Shown here piece by piece: positions 1-4,370 of a stretch of 10,644 nt of DNA; positions within the stretch are counted from its first letter, which is position 1, and each line of letters opens with the position of its first letter. The position numbers and the translations under genes are program-made. Below the pieces are notes generated by a model. The model was not told where the DNA came from and ran no database searches. It was given only the letters and a program-made list of their open reading frames with translations. Source of the stretch: Candidatus Gastranaerophilales bacterium (lineage in GTDB: Bacteria > Cyanobacteriota > Vampirovibrionia > Gastranaerophilales > Gastranaerophilaceae); assembly GCA_944323945.1 (NCBI GenBank), contig CALUUL010000057.1:1-10644 (forward strand), given 5' to 3'.

Positions 1-85
1 ATATAACAATATTTAGTGGATAATGACATATTTTGAACACTAGATTTTGTGTTTGTAATTCCCTATAACTCCCACCATGTAATTT

Positions 86-114
86 ATACACCACATATTG
101 TGGTGTATTTTTGT
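86..114 (+). terminator. Rho-independent terminator, rightward
   Basis: A perfect 10-bp stem (ATACACCACA at 86-95, TGTGGTGTAT at 99-108) with a 3-nt loop is followed by TTTTTGTTTT. It reads as an intrinsic terminator only on the plus strand; on the minus strand no T-run follows the stem. It probably ends a gene lying left of the window and protects the integrase region from rightward read-through. No coding sequence or RNA gene that would use it can be seen in positions 1-85. Confidence 0.75.
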
Positions 115-148
115 TTTGCGCTACTATATATTGTATTTTTATTTTTTC

Positions 149-180
149 AGGAACACTTTAGGAACAAAAAGGAATTTGGG
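149..180. repeat. Phased GGAAC repeats, candidate integrase arm-type sites
   Basis: GGAACA occurs at 150-155 and 161-166, and a related GGAATT at 171-176, so similar words recur at 11- and 10-bp steps on one face of the helix. They lie just downstream of the integrase stop codon, where tyrosine-integrase phages usually keep attP arm sites. The rest of 1-212 shows nothing else but the terminator at 86-114. The assignment is inference from position and spacing only, and no core site is identified. Confidence 0.3.
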
Positions 181-212
181 TTTTATTTTTTAGGCATTTT
201 TAAATATAAAAA

Positions 213-1403
213 TCATACCGTTTTTAGGTATATTTTTTGTAGCATTTCAACAAGTAAATCTTCTTCATCTGGCAATACATGAGCATAGGTATTTAATGTC
301 TGTTCTATATTGCTGTGGCCTAATCTTTTTGCCACTGACATCACCGAAACGCCTTTTGTAAGTAAATAACTTGCATGAGAATGGCGTATATCGTGAATAC
401 GGATTAGTTTGACATTAGCTTTTTGGCAAGCATCTTTCATTATGCGCTGTATATTTGAGTCTGCAAGTGGTTTTGCATCTGCAAAAACTAATTGATAATT
501 TTCTCTACCTATTTTATATTCTTTAATTACATCAACAAGAATTTGAGGTATTTTAATCTTTCTTATTGAAGAGTGATTTTTTGGAGAAGTAGACATCCAA
601 GATGTTCCATAAACCTTTTTTGTTATACTCTTGTTAATATTTAGTTTAGCATTATCTAAATCCCAGTCATTCCATGTTGTTGCTAGAATTTCGCCTTTAC
701 GAGCACCAGTATAATAAAGTGCGTAGAAAAATGCTCGGTAAATAGGATTTGAGACTTGCTCGATAAATGCATTAAACTCATCCGGAGTCCAAATTTGCAT
801 TTCTTTCACTTCATTTTTATTTTTAAAATGGTCTACCTTTCTGAGTTGATTTGGTATATTGTAATATTTTTCTGCAAAAGATAAAATCGCATTCAAGTAA
901 CTACGCAGATTTCGTTTATATTTAAAGGAATAGGGCTTTTTATTGTCTTCTTTGCCATACTGAGCATTGTTAATTTGATTTTGCCAATCTAGTAAAATTT
1001 TGGGAGTGATATCCTTTACTTTATAATCTTTAAAATAGTCTTTGATATGTATGTCGCTTTTTGAGCAAAAATCATAATAACTGCTGTCTTTTACTTGGTT
1101 TTTTATAAAACTTTTATATTCATCATACAAATCAGAAAAAATTAAATCTTTTGGCTGTTTTTCAATTCTCTCATATTTCTTTGCGCAGGCCATGAAATTA
1201 AGATAAGCATCTTGGGCTTCTTTCTTTGTTGAAAACCCAGATAGGCGTTTTTGTTTTTCAACACCATCTTCTTCAATATATCTAAATCTAGTTGACCAAG
1301 TTTTGTTAAGTTGAGTTGAACCGCAAGTTTTACATTTACCGTTTTCTACGGCAACATTCTTTTTGCAGTTTTTACAGTAATATAATTGTTCAAAACTTGC
1401 CAT
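213..1403 (-). CDS. int: Tyrosine-type phage integrase with N-terminal zinc ribbon
   Basis: Site-specific recombinase of 396 aa, expected to integrate and excise the phage genome. The catalytic domain (about 200-385) shows the full set of active-site residues: Arg235 in YTGARKGE, Lys275, His337 and Arg340 in IHDIRH, His363 in RLGH, and nucleophile Tyr373 in NTYAH. A SAM-like core-binding domain spans about 85-180. Residues 35-75 resemble the AP2-like arm-binding domain (GFSTKKEAQDAY). Ahead of it sits a four-cysteine zinc ribbon (Cys10, Cys13, Cys24, Cys27), which most integrases of this type lack. The start is ATG with AGAAGGAG about 8 nt upstream. The gene begins 1 nt after the repressor stop codon, so the two are probably cotranscribed and translationally coupled. 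I see no clear terminator after it. Confidence 0.95.
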   Translation of the reverse strand: MASFEQLYYCKNCKKNVAVENGKCKTCGSTQLNKTWSTRFRYIEEDGVEKQKRLSGFSTKKEAQDAYLNFMACAKKYERIEKQPKDLIFSDLYDEYKSFIKNQVKDSSYYDFCSKSDIHIKDYFKDYKVKDITPKILLDWQNQINNAQYGKEDNKKPYSFKYKRNLRSYLNAILSFAEKYYNIPNQLRKVDHFKNKNEVKEMQIWTPDEFNAFIEQVSNPIYRAFFYALYYTGARKGEILATTWNDWDLDNAKLNINKSITKKVYGTSWMSTSPKNHSSIRKIKIPQILVDVIKEYKIGRENYQLVFADAKPLADSNIQRIMKDACQKANVKLIRIHDIRHSHASYLLTKGVSVMSVAKRLGHSNIEQTLNTYAHVLPDEEDLLVEMLQKIYLKTV

Positions 1404-1404
1404 A

Positions 1405-2037
1405 CTAGTAACTCCTTCTAACTTCCTTTACAACACCTAAAATAGTTACAGGCAATTCTGCAACTTCTCTATTAGTAAAAAATAATGGTTCATAATCTGG
1501 ATTGAGTGGCATTAAAGTCAGGCCATTCATTTTTTTTATTACCTTTTTGAATGTGCATTCAGTGTGGTTGATAGAAACAGCACAGTAGGCACCGCTTTCG
1601 CAGTCTTCTGTTTGTTTAAGAATTAATATATCACCACTCTCGAACTTAGGGAGCATAGAATCGCCTTTTACACGCAAAGCAAAGTATTTATTTCCGCCAC
1701 GCAGTAAGTCGGCGCTAATATCCTCATAATCTTCGATATAAGAGTCTTCAATCATCTCAATTGGCACACCAGCAGGAATGGTTCCATAGACTGGTATTTT
1801 GACCGTTTGGCGTTCCATTTGCACTCCTGCGACATTATTATCGACCTTTTGCTCTCTGCCCATTAGATAGTCAACGGAGACATTGAAGAAAGAAGCTAAC
1901 TGAACTAGCGTTTGTATATCTGGGATTGCTTTATCTTGTTCCCATTTACTAATCGTAGATTGGTCGACATTCAATTTTTCAGCAAACTCTATTTGTGTCA
2001 AACCAGCTTTTTTTCTTAACTCTTTAAACTTATTCAT
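1405..2037 (-). CDS. LexA/CI-type phage repressor (XRE HTH plus S24 peptidase)
   Basis: Master lysogeny repressor, 210 aa. An XRE helix-turn-helix occupies residues 5-60, with recognition helix around VDQSTISKWEQ. The C-terminal S24/LexA-like domain carries catalytic Ser127 (GDSM) and a Lys at 164 (TFKKV). A likely self-cleavage site is Ala89-Gly90 (TIPAGVP). This layout is that of repressors cleaved under RecA stimulation, so SOS induction is expected. The start was set at ATG 2037 because AGGAG lies 6 nt before it; the longer frame upstream to 2106 would run across the promoter. The gene is divergent from the Cro-like gene, and its promoter and operators lie at 2078-2182. The integrase follows directly on the same strand. 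It probably represses the rightward early promoter and may also regulate its own promoter. Confidence 0.93.
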   Translation of the reverse strand: MNKFKELRKKAGLTQIEFAEKLNVDQSTISKWEQDKAIPDIQTLVQLASFFNVSVDYLMGREQKVDNNVAGVQMERQTVKIPVYGTIPAGVPIEMIEDSYIEDYEDISADLLRGGNKYFALRVKGDSMLPKFESGDILILKQTEDCESGAYCAVSINHTECTFKKVIKKMNGLTLMPLNPDYEPLFFTNREVAELPVTILGVVKEVRRSY

Positions 2038-2077
2038 ACTTTTCTCCTGTTTTTTATAAATCGAATAACTTACCTTA

Positions 2078-2106
2078 ATTATAGGCGTGAATTTCATATT
2101 TTTCAA
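2078..2106 (-). promoter_or_regulatory. Leftward repressor (CI) promoter
   Basis: On the minus strand TTGAAA (2101-2106) is followed by a 17-nt spacer and a perfect TATAAT (2078-2083). Transcription would begin near 2071, giving a leader of about 34 nt before the repressor start at 2037. An operator-like site (2080-2100) lies between the two boxes and overlaps the -10. That placement would allow the repressor or Cro to shut this promoter. Confidence 0.82.
2080..2100. promoter_or_regulatory. Operator-like site A (degenerate), in CI promoter
   Basis: The right half-site CATATT (2095-2100) is exact. At the spacing of the other two operators the left half is TATAGG, matching AATATG at four of six positions. 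It covers the spacer and overlaps the -10 of the leftward promoter. By analogy with lambda OR3 this weaker site could serve Cro repression or CI autoregulation; that role is inferred. Confidence 0.5.
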
Positions 2107-2128
2107 GATTTTTTTAAAAAATTATTAA

Positions 2129-2149
2129 AATATGCTTGACATTCATATT
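2129..2149. promoter_or_regulatory. Operator-like site B over the early promoter -35
   Basis: This is an inverted repeat of form AATATG-N9-CATATT. Its arms extend without mismatch to TAAAATATG (2126-2134) and CATATTTTA (2144-2152). It contains the whole -35 hexamer TTGACA (2136-2141) of the rightward promoter, so occupancy should block RNA polymerase. Its symmetry and length are the same as in site C. Confidence 0.75.
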
Positions 2150-2164
2150 TTAAGGGGTTATAAT
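2136..2164 (+). promoter_or_regulatory. Rightward early (Cro) promoter, consensus sigma-A
   Basis: The -35 TTGACA (2136-2141) and -10 TATAAT (2159-2164) both match consensus exactly and are separated by the optimal 17 bp. The start of transcription should fall near 2171, about 28 nt before the Cro-like start codon. Operator sites B and C overlap the -35 and the -10/start respectively. I see no comparably strong rightward promoter further right, so it probably drives much of the early region. Confidence 0.9.
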
Positions 2165-2182
2165 ATGAATGTAAATCATATT
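2162..2182. promoter_or_regulatory. Operator-like site C over the early promoter -10/start
   Basis: A second 21-bp inverted repeat of form AATATG-N9-CATATT, with arms extending to TAATATG (2161-2167) and CATATTA (2177-2183). It overlaps the -10 and the predicted transcription start and ends just before the Cro ribosome binding site. The centre is 33 bp from that of site B, roughly three helical turns, so both dimers would lie on the same DNA face. Confidence 0.75.
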
Positions 2183-2198
2183 AAAAGGAGGTGATAAC

Positions 2199-2375
2199 AT
2201 GAATTTAGAGAATATTCGCAAAGAAAAACAGATTACTCAACTTAAGTTGGCAAAAAGCTTAAAAGTCGACCAATCTACTGTGAGTAAGTGGGAAAAGGGT
2301 GTTACAAGCCCTAATATACAAATGCTAAAAAAAATAGCACAAGTGTTAAATTGTGCTATAGAAGATTTGATTTAA
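2199..2375 (+). CDS. Cro-like XRE regulator, 58 aa
   Basis: A 58-aa protein that consists of little more than one helix-turn-helix domain. It starts MNLENIRKEKQITQ and has recognition helix VDQSTVSKWEK at residues 23-33. That helix is almost identical to the one in the divergent repressor (VDQSTISKWEQ), so both should read the same operators. The ribosome binding site AAAAGGAGGTGAT is nearly a perfect complement of the 16S rRNA 3' end, with good spacing to ATG. It is the first gene of the rightward transcript, behind a consensus promoter. Position, size and divergent orientation fit a Cro-type protein that represses the CI promoter during lytic growth. No dimerisation domain is visible beyond the HTH. 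Confidence 0.88.
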   Translation: MNLENIRKEKQITQLKLAKSLKVDQSTVSKWEKGVTSPNIQMLKKIAQVLNCAIEDLI

Positions 2376-2401
2376 GACATCAAACTAAGTTGAATGGAAC
2401 A

Positions 2402-2713
2402 CTATTTGTTGAGATAACCATTTTTATATTTGACAAAAGAAACGAAATCCATAATTTCATTATAAGCTTCTTTAGATATATTGCCAATTATTTGGACTTT
2501 AAAATCATCGGTTAAATCACAATCCATTCCAATTAAATAATCAACTGAAACATTAAAAAATTTAGCGATTTTACAAAGCATTTCAATGTTGGGTTGCCTT
2601 CTCGCAGACTCCCATAAGGCTATAGTGCAACCTGTGACATGTAATTCTTTAGCTAGATTTTCCTGTGTAAGCTTATTCGCTTGTCTTAACTTTCTTAATC
2701 TTTCTGCAAGCAT
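2402..2713 (-). CDS. XRE-family transcriptional regulator, 103 aa
   Basis: A helix-turn-helix of the XRE family fills residues 2-62 (RLRKLRQANKLTQENLAKEL, recognition segment around TGCTIALWES, ending NVSVDYLIG). A short tail of about 40 aa follows that I do not recognise; it has no S24 peptidase. The start is ATG with AAAAGGAG about 7 nt upstream. It is transcribed against the early operon from its own promoter at 2734-2762, so it may be made in the lysogen. It faces the Cro-like gene tail to tail, with 26 nt between the stop codons and no clear terminator there. It could be a second repressor, an antagonist of CI, or a control protein for nearby accessory genes. DNA binding is well supported; the target is unknown. 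Confidence 0.85.
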   Translation of the reverse strand: MLAERLRKLRQANKLTQENLAKELHVTGCTIALWESARRQPNIEMLCKIAKFFNVSVDYLIGMDCDLTDDFKVQIIGNISKEAYNEIMDFVSFVKYKNGYLNK

Positions 2714-2720
2714 ATAAATT

Positions 2721-2735
2721 CTCCTTTTAAAGGAG
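2721..2735. repeat. Inverted repeat spanning promoter edge and SD
   Basis: CTCCTTT-T-AAAGGAG is a 7-bp-arm inverted repeat. It touches the -10 of the minus-strand promoter and contains the Shine-Dalgarno sequence of the regulator at 2402-2713. A similar repeat lies in the equivalent place before the DUF4145-like gene (3894-3909). It could be an operator, or a consequence of a pyrimidine-rich start region facing a strong SD. Confidence 0.4.
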
Positions 2736-2762
2736 TATAAACAAAAATAAAAAAATTGTCAA
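2734..2762 (-). promoter_or_regulatory. Promoter of the minus-strand XRE regulator
   Basis: On the minus strand TTGACA (2757-2762) is separated by 17 nt from TATACT (2734-2739). The start of transcription would be near 2727, so the mRNA leader is very short and begins just before the ribosome binding site. The -35 lies immediately next to the SD of the divergent gene at 2783. Confidence 0.78.
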
Positions 2763-2782
2763 TTTAAAAGGAGGTGATATAT

Positions 2783-2971
2783 ATGAACTGGTTAAGAGAT
2801 TTGAGAGTTAGTAAAAACTTTACACAAAGTCAAGTAGCGAGTTCTGCTGGCTTATCAGTAAGTTTTTACTGTCAAATTGAAAATAAGTCAAGAAGTCCTT
2901 CTGTTGATACGGCAAAGCGTATTGCAAAAGCGCTTGATTTTGATTGGACTAGATTTTTTGAGGCTGTTTAA
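2783..2971 (+). CDS. Small XRE-type HTH protein, 62 aa
   Basis: The protein is essentially a single helix-turn-helix domain: NWLRDLRVSKNFTQSQVASS, then GLSVSFYCQIEN as the recognition helix, then an Arg/Ser-rich turn and a closing helix (AKRIAKALDFDW). I set the start at ATG 2783 because AAAAGGAGGTGAT precedes it by the usual distance; the in-frame GTG at 2774 lies inside that SD. It resembles short phage regulators that are little more than an XRE domain. No rightward promoter is visible in the 69-nt gap before it, so it probably relies on transcription from the Cro promoter, which would run antisense through the 2402-2713 gene. Target and role are unknown. Confidence 0.85.
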   Translation: MNWLRDLRVSKNFTQSQVASSAGLSVSFYCQIENKSRSPSVDTAKRIAKALDFDWTRFFEAV

Positions 2972-3008
2972 AAAATAAAGTCTATAAAAGGAGGTTATCA
3001 AAAAAGTA

Positions 3009-3182
3009 ATGCAAAAGTATGAAATTGTTAAAGAATCAAACTTAAATAAATCTAACTATCAATTGGGACAAATGCTTAATGTTCAAGGTTTAGGGGCCTG
3101 CTTAGTTGTTGGCTTTTCTTCTGAAACTGGAACTGCTATGGTATTTGCCTATAAAATGCAAAAAATTATTGGGATTATTTAG
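3009..3182 (+). CDS. Small hypothetical protein, 57 aa
   Basis: A 57-aa open frame fills the otherwise empty stretch between the HTH gene and the DUF4145-like gene. The product reads MQKYEIVKESNLNKSNYQLG, followed by a Gly-rich hydrophobic segment (QGLGACLVVGF) and ends KMQKIIGII. I recognise no family. A strong AAAAGGAGG lies upstream, but 14 nt from the ATG, which is longer than usual; no better in-frame start is visible. Its last 8 nt overlap tail to tail with the end of the minus-strand gene at 3175-3888. The alternating polar and hydrophobic pattern suggests a small beta-rich protein rather than a membrane segment. Confidence 0.6.
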   Translation: MQKYEIVKESNLNKSNYQLGQMLNVQGLGACLVVGFSSETGTAMVFAYKMQKIIGII

Positions 3183-3888
3183 GTGTTATTTTTGCTGCTT
3201 TTTCAAGTAAAAGTTTTAAATGAATAAATGTTACAACGCCATCAAGCAGTTCTTTTAAATTTTCAATATCTAATTCACTATGTTTTCTAATGTAATGTGC
3301 TTCATCATTGCCTAGCCAAGAACATCTAGTCGCTAGAACCTCTAAATTTTCATCATTAAGTTTATCTATAGAAGCATTTAATGTTCGTCTTTTTATAGTT
3401 TCTTCATCTTCTTTGTTTAGGTGTATCAAGTAATCTTTAATTAGAATTTCTAGGCATTTACGATAACCCATTCCAGAAATTTCATCAAGTCCTGATAATT
3501 CTGCTTTTTGTGATTGTTTAAAAACTTCATTTGCTCTATTGGAAATCAAAACAACATCATCAAATGGAAAGGATTTTGCTTGTTGTTCATTTGGAATAAT
3601 GCTTTTTAAATGAGCACTTTTAAAGATAGAGGGGTTATCAATATAACGCACAGAGTTCTGCGGAATTAAATAGTTCACACAGTATGTAGATAAACAATTA
3701 GGACATGTGAAAAAAGCAGCAATAGAAATACCTTCCTTTTTACGATAGAAGAAGTTTTTTAAAAAACTTGCGTTATGAGAAAATCCACATATTGGACAAA
3801 AAACAGGTATTTCTAATTCCATTTCTTTGTAAGAATTTGAAGCATATTCTATTCTTAAATCTTCAAGTTTAGTTTGAAATTGATTCAT
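3175..3888 (-). CDS. Zinc-ribbon DUF4145-like protein, 237 aa
   Basis: The N-terminal part has two CxxC pairs (Cys31/Cys34 and Cys62/Cys65), a probable zinc ribbon. The C-terminal half (about 115-225) matches what I know of the DUF4145 family: the helix GYRKCLEILIKDYL at 141-154 and the signature WLGNDEAHY at 191-199. DUF4145 proteins have no settled function and often occur near restriction or other defence genes. I set the start at ATG 3888 because AAAGGAG lies 6 nt upstream; the longer frame to 3927 would cross the promoter. It runs opposite to the early operon from its own promoter (3907-3935), the usual layout for a lysogen-expressed accessory gene. It could be an immunity or host-modifying gene; this is inferred from context alone. 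Confidence 0.72.
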   Translation of the reverse strand: MNQFQTKLEDLRIEYASNSYKEMELEIPVFCPICGFSHNASFLKNFFYRKKEGISIAAFFTCPNCLSTYCVNYLIPQNSVRYIDNPSIFKSAHLKSIIPNEQQAKSFPFDDVVLISNRANEVFKQSQKAELSGLDEISGMGYRKCLEILIKDYLIHLNKEDEETIKRRTLNASIDKLNDENLEVLATRCSWLGNDEAHYIRKHSELDIENLKELLDGVVTFIHLKLLLEKAAKITPK

Positions 3889-3893
3889 AAAAA

Positions 3894-3909
3894 ACTCCTT
3901 TGTAGGAGT
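3894..3909. repeat. Inverted repeat at promoter/SD of DUF4145-like gene
   Basis: ACTCCT-TTGT-AGGAGT has 6-bp arms and overlaps both the -10 (3907-3912) and the SD of the minus-strand gene. It resembles the repeat at 2721-2735 in sequence and placement. The two genes might therefore share a regulator, possibly the XRE protein at 2402-2713, but this is conjecture. Confidence 0.4.
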
Positions 3910-3935
3910 ATAGCACAATCTTTTCAAAAAATCAA
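3907..3935 (-). promoter_or_regulatory. Promoter of the DUF4145-like gene
   Basis: On the minus strand TTGATT (3930-3935) lies 17 nt from TATACT (3907-3912). Transcription should begin near 3900, leaving a leader of only about 12 nt that consists mainly of the ribosome binding site. The -10 and the sequence after it (TATACTCCT) match those of the promoter at 2734-2762. Confidence 0.72.
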
Positions 3936-3955
3936 ATTAAAAGGAGGTGAGGTTT

Positions 3956-4186
3956 ATGGAAGAAAAAGCATATTTAGACAAAGATGACATCAAGAAGATT
4001 TTTAACTGTGGAACTGCTAAGGCTTATTCAATCATTCGCTCAATTAAAGCATATTCCGACAGCTTAAATTTTCAAGGCAGAGTCACAAAAGGCGATTATC
4101 TCGCGTGGCTTAATAGGCCAATAAAAAAAGACAATGCTCAAAGTTCCCAAGGTGAGAGCATTGTCTTCCAACAAGAGATACGATAG
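3956..4186 (+). CDS. Small DNA-binding (excisionase/HTH-like) protein, 76 aa
   Basis: Residues 5-50 read as a small helix-turn-helix or winged-helix domain: YLDKDDIKKIFNCGTAKAYS, then IIRSIKAYSD and a short wing ending GDYLAWLNR. This pattern resembles short Firmicutes phage proteins of the excisionase-like or DUF3173-like kind. The tail (residues 55-76) is polar. I set the start at ATG 3956, with AAAAGGAGGTGA upstream; the in-frame GTG at 3947 is part of that SD. The last third of the gene encodes a perfect 12-bp inverted repeat (4128-4139/4156-4167) that acts as the terminator of a candidate antisense RNA on the other strand, so its mRNA 3' end may be an antisense target. A role in excision or in controlling the downstream genes is possible but unproven. 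Confidence 0.78.
   Translation: MEEKAYLDKDDIKKIFNCGTAKAYSIIRSIKAYSDSLNFQGRVTKGDYLAWLNRPIKKDNAQSSQGESIVFQQEIR
4122..4167 (-). terminator. Leftward Rho-independent terminator inside a plus-strand gene
   Basis: The perfect inverted repeat AAGACAATGCTC (4128-4139) and GAGCATTGTCTT (4156-4167) forms a 12-bp stem around a 16-nt loop. On the minus strand it runs straight into a seven-T tract (A run at 4123-4129 on the plus strand). On the plus strand only two Ts follow, so it works leftward. It terminates the candidate antisense RNA and would also shield the DUF4145-like gene region from leftward transcription. Confidence 0.82.
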
Positions 4187-4198
4187 AAAATATCTCTT
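4122..4198 (-). ncRNA. Candidate antisense small RNA, about 77 nt, OOP-like
   Basis: This is inferred from three aligned signals on the minus strand: an extended -10 promoter (4204-4233), a predicted start at about 4198, and an intrinsic terminator ending near 4122. The transcript would begin with an 8-bp hairpin (AAGAGATA at 4198-4191, TATCTCTT at 4180-4173, 10-nt loop). A GUUGG linker follows, and then a 12-bp perfect hairpin with a 16-nt loop and a U-tract. It would be complementary to the last 65 nt of the 76-aa gene at 3956-4186. Lambda OOP RNA has nearly the same length, is antisense to the 3' end of a small DNA-binding gene (cII), and lies just before the replication genes. The RNA has no open frame of note. 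Expression is not proven. Confidence 0.65.
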
Positions 4199-4203
4199 AG
4201 AGA

Positions 4204-4233
4204 ATTATACCACAAAATCATTAAAAAAATCAA
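4204..4233 (-). promoter_or_regulatory. Promoter of the candidate antisense RNA
   Basis: On the minus strand TTGATT (4228-4233) is separated by 18 nt from a perfect TATAAT (4204-4209). The TATAAT is preceded by TGG, which makes a TGn extended -10. The start should fall at A4198 or A4197, exactly at the base of the first hairpin. It occupies most of the 64-nt gap between the genes at 3956 and 4251. Confidence 0.72.
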
Positions 4234-4250
4234 TATTTTAGGAGGAGTTT

Positions 4251-4370
4251 ATGAAAAATTTAATTTTTATTGGCAAACCTGCCGAAATCATAATTCAAAT
4301 TAACAAATTGAAAGAACAATATGGTGATAAAACCATAAAAGAGATTTTGGAGGTGTCAAAATGCCAATAA
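4251..4370 (+). CDS. Small hypothetical protein, 39 aa
   Basis: A short frame reading MKNLIFIGKPAEIIIQINKL and then KEQYGDKTIKEILEVSKCQ. Its ATG is preceded by AGGAGGAG at close spacing. The stop overlaps the ERF gene start by 10 nt, and the ERF ribosome binding site (GGAGG near 4349) lies inside it. This packing is typical of translationally coupled phage genes, and the composition looks like real coding. I do not recognise the family. It is the first gene after the antisense-RNA promoter and the last before the recombination module. Confidence 0.65.
   Translation: MKNLIFIGKPAEIIIQINKLKEQYGDKTIKEILEVSKCQ

Noticed and set aside
50..77. A possible tRNA or tmRNA 3' end (AACTCCCACCA) just before a terminator, which would mark an att site.
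   Set aside because: No T-arm with the TTCRA pattern precedes it, and no matching 5' acceptor strand (GGGAGTT) is present in the window. The likeness ends at the CCA.
2038..2106. A longer repressor start at 2106 and, likewise, a longer DUF4145-like start at 3927.
   Set aside because: Both extensions would cross the predicted promoters and lack an SD; the internal ATGs at 2037 and 3888 have AGGAG/GGAG at the right distance.
2774..2785. GTG starts at 2774 and 3947 for the small HTH genes.
   Set aside because: In both cases the GTG is part of the AGGAGGTGA ribosome binding site itself; the ATG 9 nt downstream has normal spacing.
4128..4198. The two hairpins at 4128-4198 as a rightward terminator of the 76-aa gene.
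   Set aside because: On the plus strand neither stem is followed by a T-run; only the minus-strand reading gives a terminator.
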